From Pseudomonadota bacterium (GTDB lineage: Bacteria > Pseudomonadota > Gammaproteobacteria > Burkholderiales > Burkholderiaceae_C), in assembly GCA_963205115.1 (NCBI GenBank), contig CAUJHV010000051.1, positions 62,001 through 126,000 of the forward strand: DNA of 64,000 nt, in the 5' to 3' direction. Position 1 is the first letter of the stretch; every line of letters begins with the position of its first letter. The position numbers and the translations under genes were made by a program. The notes beneath the pieces are model-generated. The model did not search any database, was not told where the DNA came from, and saw only the letters and a program-made list of their open reading frames with translations. Positions 63,097 to 64,000 of the stretch are shown one piece after another.

Positions 63097-63579
63097 ATGA
63101 GCACACTGACCTGGTCCGAAACCCTGGCCGTCAACCAGGCCGACATGGACGACACGCACCGAGAATTTGTCGAACTGCTGGCCGAGGTCGAACACGCGCT
63201 CGACGAAGACCACGAAAGTGTGGGCGATAGCTTCCAGCGCTTCCTCGCGCACACCGAAGCACATTTCGCCCAGGAAGAGCGCTGGATGGCGCGCATCGGC
63301 TTTGCGCCCGAGAATTGCCACGCCTTCCAGCACCGCCACGTGCTGGACGTGTTGCGCGAAGTGCGCACCGTCATCGGCACCACCGGCGACGCGCAGATCC
63401 TGCGCCGCCTGGTGGCCGAACTGGCCCAGTGGTTCCCGGCGCACGCGCAGATGATGGACCAGGCCCTGGCCGAGACCATGTCGGCTGTCGGCCTTGACCC
63501 GTCCACCGGCACGATGGCCAACCCGCCGTCGCCGCAACAGGAAGCGATCACCGGCTGCGGGTCGTCCAGCTGCAGTTGA
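63097..63579 (+). CDS. Bacteriohemerythrin
   Basis: A 160-residue non-haem diiron protein that binds oxygen reversibly. All expected metal ligands are present: His21, His56 and Glu60 (HFAQEE), His75 and His79 (HAFQH), His116 and Asp121 (HAQMMD). The last 30 residues are an extension rich in Ser and Pro ending GCGSSSCS, which is unusual for the family. The gene lies 105 bases after dinB and 83 before the oxidase gene. It could supply oxygen to, or buffer it for, the redox enzymes of the cell. Confidence 0.93.
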   Translation: MSTLTWSETLAVNQADMDDTHREFVELLAEVEHALDEDHESVGDSFQRFLAHTEAHFAQEERWMARIGFAPENCHAFQHRHVLDVLREVRTVIGTTGDAQILRRLVAELAQWFPAHAQMMDQALAETMSAVGLDPSTGTMANPPSPQQEAITGCGSSSCS

Positions 63580-63662
63580 TCGTCTGCAGGCGGGCTCAGG
63601 TCCTGCCCCATGTCCCCGACAGCCGCAGGCCTCGTTAGCATGCGGTCCGAGGAGACACCGCG

Positions 63663-64000
63663 ATGACCGTCATCACGAATATCGAGGACCTGCGCGTCCT
63701 GGCCGAAAAGCGCGTGCCGCGCATGTTCTACGACTACGCGGATTCAGGCAGCTGGACCGAAGGCACCTACCGCGCCAACGCGTCCGATTTCCAGCCGATC
63801 AAGCTGCGCCAGCGCGTGGCGGTCAACATGGAGAACCGGACCACCGCGACGACCATGGTCGGCCAGGCCGCGAAGATGCCGGTGAGCATCGCCCCCGTGG
63901 GCCTGCTGGGCATGCAGCATGCCGACGGTGAGATCCACGCCGCGCGTGCCGCAGAAAAGTTCGGCATCCCGTTCACGCTGTCCACCATGAGCATCTGCTC
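63663..64000 (+). CDS. Alpha-hydroxy-acid oxidase/dehydrogenase (FMN-dependent), 3' end cut
   Basis: The first 112 residues of an FMN-dependent enzyme of the LldD/glycolate oxidase family. It begins with the expected YDYADSGSWTEGTYRANASDF and reaches the substrate and FMN segment PVSIAPVGLLGMQHADGEIH, stopping at FTLSTMSIC. A GAGGAG site lies 8-13 bases before the ATG at 63663. Substrate (lactate, glycolate, mandelate or another 2-hydroxy acid) cannot be told from this part. Confidence 0.9.
   Translation, partial: MTVITNIEDLRVLAEKRVPRMFYDYADSGSWTEGTYRANASDFQPIKLRQRVAVNMENRTTATTMVGQAAKMPVSIAPVGLLGMQHADGEIHAARAAEKFGIPFTLSTMSIC

Overview
The window is high-GC, densely packed DNA with 53 protein-coding genes (two cut by the window ends) and no rRNA, tRNA, insertion sequence or CRISPR array that I can see. 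The housekeeping genes (gmk-rpoZ-spoT, greB, argH, dinB), the TctD/TctE-like and LytTR/AlgZ-like two-component pairs, DUF6502 and a PaaZ-type fusion point to a betaproteobacterium of the order Burkholderiales (Comamonadaceae/Sphaerotilaceae-like). That placement is inferred from gene types, not from a marker tree.

Layout. 1-2.9 kb: a polar amino acid ABC importer (two permeases, ATPase, binding protein). 3.1-14.1 kb: single genes and small units: a CDP-alcohol phosphatidyltransferase, an N-acetylmuramidase, a winged-helix regulator divergent from a globin-coupled diguanylate cyclase (DosC-like), two small uncharacterised genes, a Tat-dependent nitroreductase-family lipoprotein with a LysR regulator, an aldo/keto reductase, and a TetR regulator divergent from a molybdopterin oxidoreductase, which is followed by the remnant of a ferredoxin gene.

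14.1-28.6 kb is a carbohydrate-utilisation locus on the minus strand. It runs from a TonB-dependent receptor through a terminator into eight nearly gapless genes: GH1 beta-glucosidase, ABC binding protein, two permeases, ATPase, tryptophan-halogenase-like flavoprotein, GH30 lipoprotein and a two-domain esterase. The likely flow is outer-membrane uptake, extracytoplasmic deacylation and cleavage (esterase, GH30), ABC import, then intracellular GH1 hydrolysis. Divergent from the receptor lies a TctD/TctE-like two-component system. It is followed at 31.0-35.2 kb by a second sugar-type ABC importer that has no ATPase of its own, and a glycerophosphodiester phosphodiesterase. A similar direct-repeat box lies in front of both the receptor/regulator pair and the second importer.

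35.2-41.8 kb is a signalling block: an RsbQ-like hydrolase translationally coupled to a PAS hybrid histidine kinase, divergent from a three-PAS NarL-type kinase whose partner regulator has Glu in place of the phosphoacceptor Asp. 42.0-52.0 kb is core genome: gmk, rpoZ, spoT, paaZ, a small membrane protein, greB, a LytTR/AlgZ-like pair and argH.

52.1-56.3 kb is an unusual three-gene operon, visibly less GC-rich than its surroundings: a CHASE2-like multi-spanning membrane protein, a Cys-rich exported protein of unknown function and an M48 metalloprotease lipoprotein. 56.9-61.7 kb carries an orphan type II secretion F-domain protein and a DUF5666-DUF6502-DUF5666 cluster with duplicated lipoproteins. 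61.8-64.0 kb has DNA polymerase IV, behind a perfect 11-bp inverted repeat, a bacteriohemerythrin and the start of an alpha-hydroxy-acid oxidase gene.

The observations I would check first are the RsbQ-kinase coupling, the Asp-to-Glu response regulator, the CHASE2/M48 operon, the halogenase and fused esterase in the sugar locus with its internal terminator, and the relic ferredoxin. All functions are read from motifs and remembered family features; no search was run.
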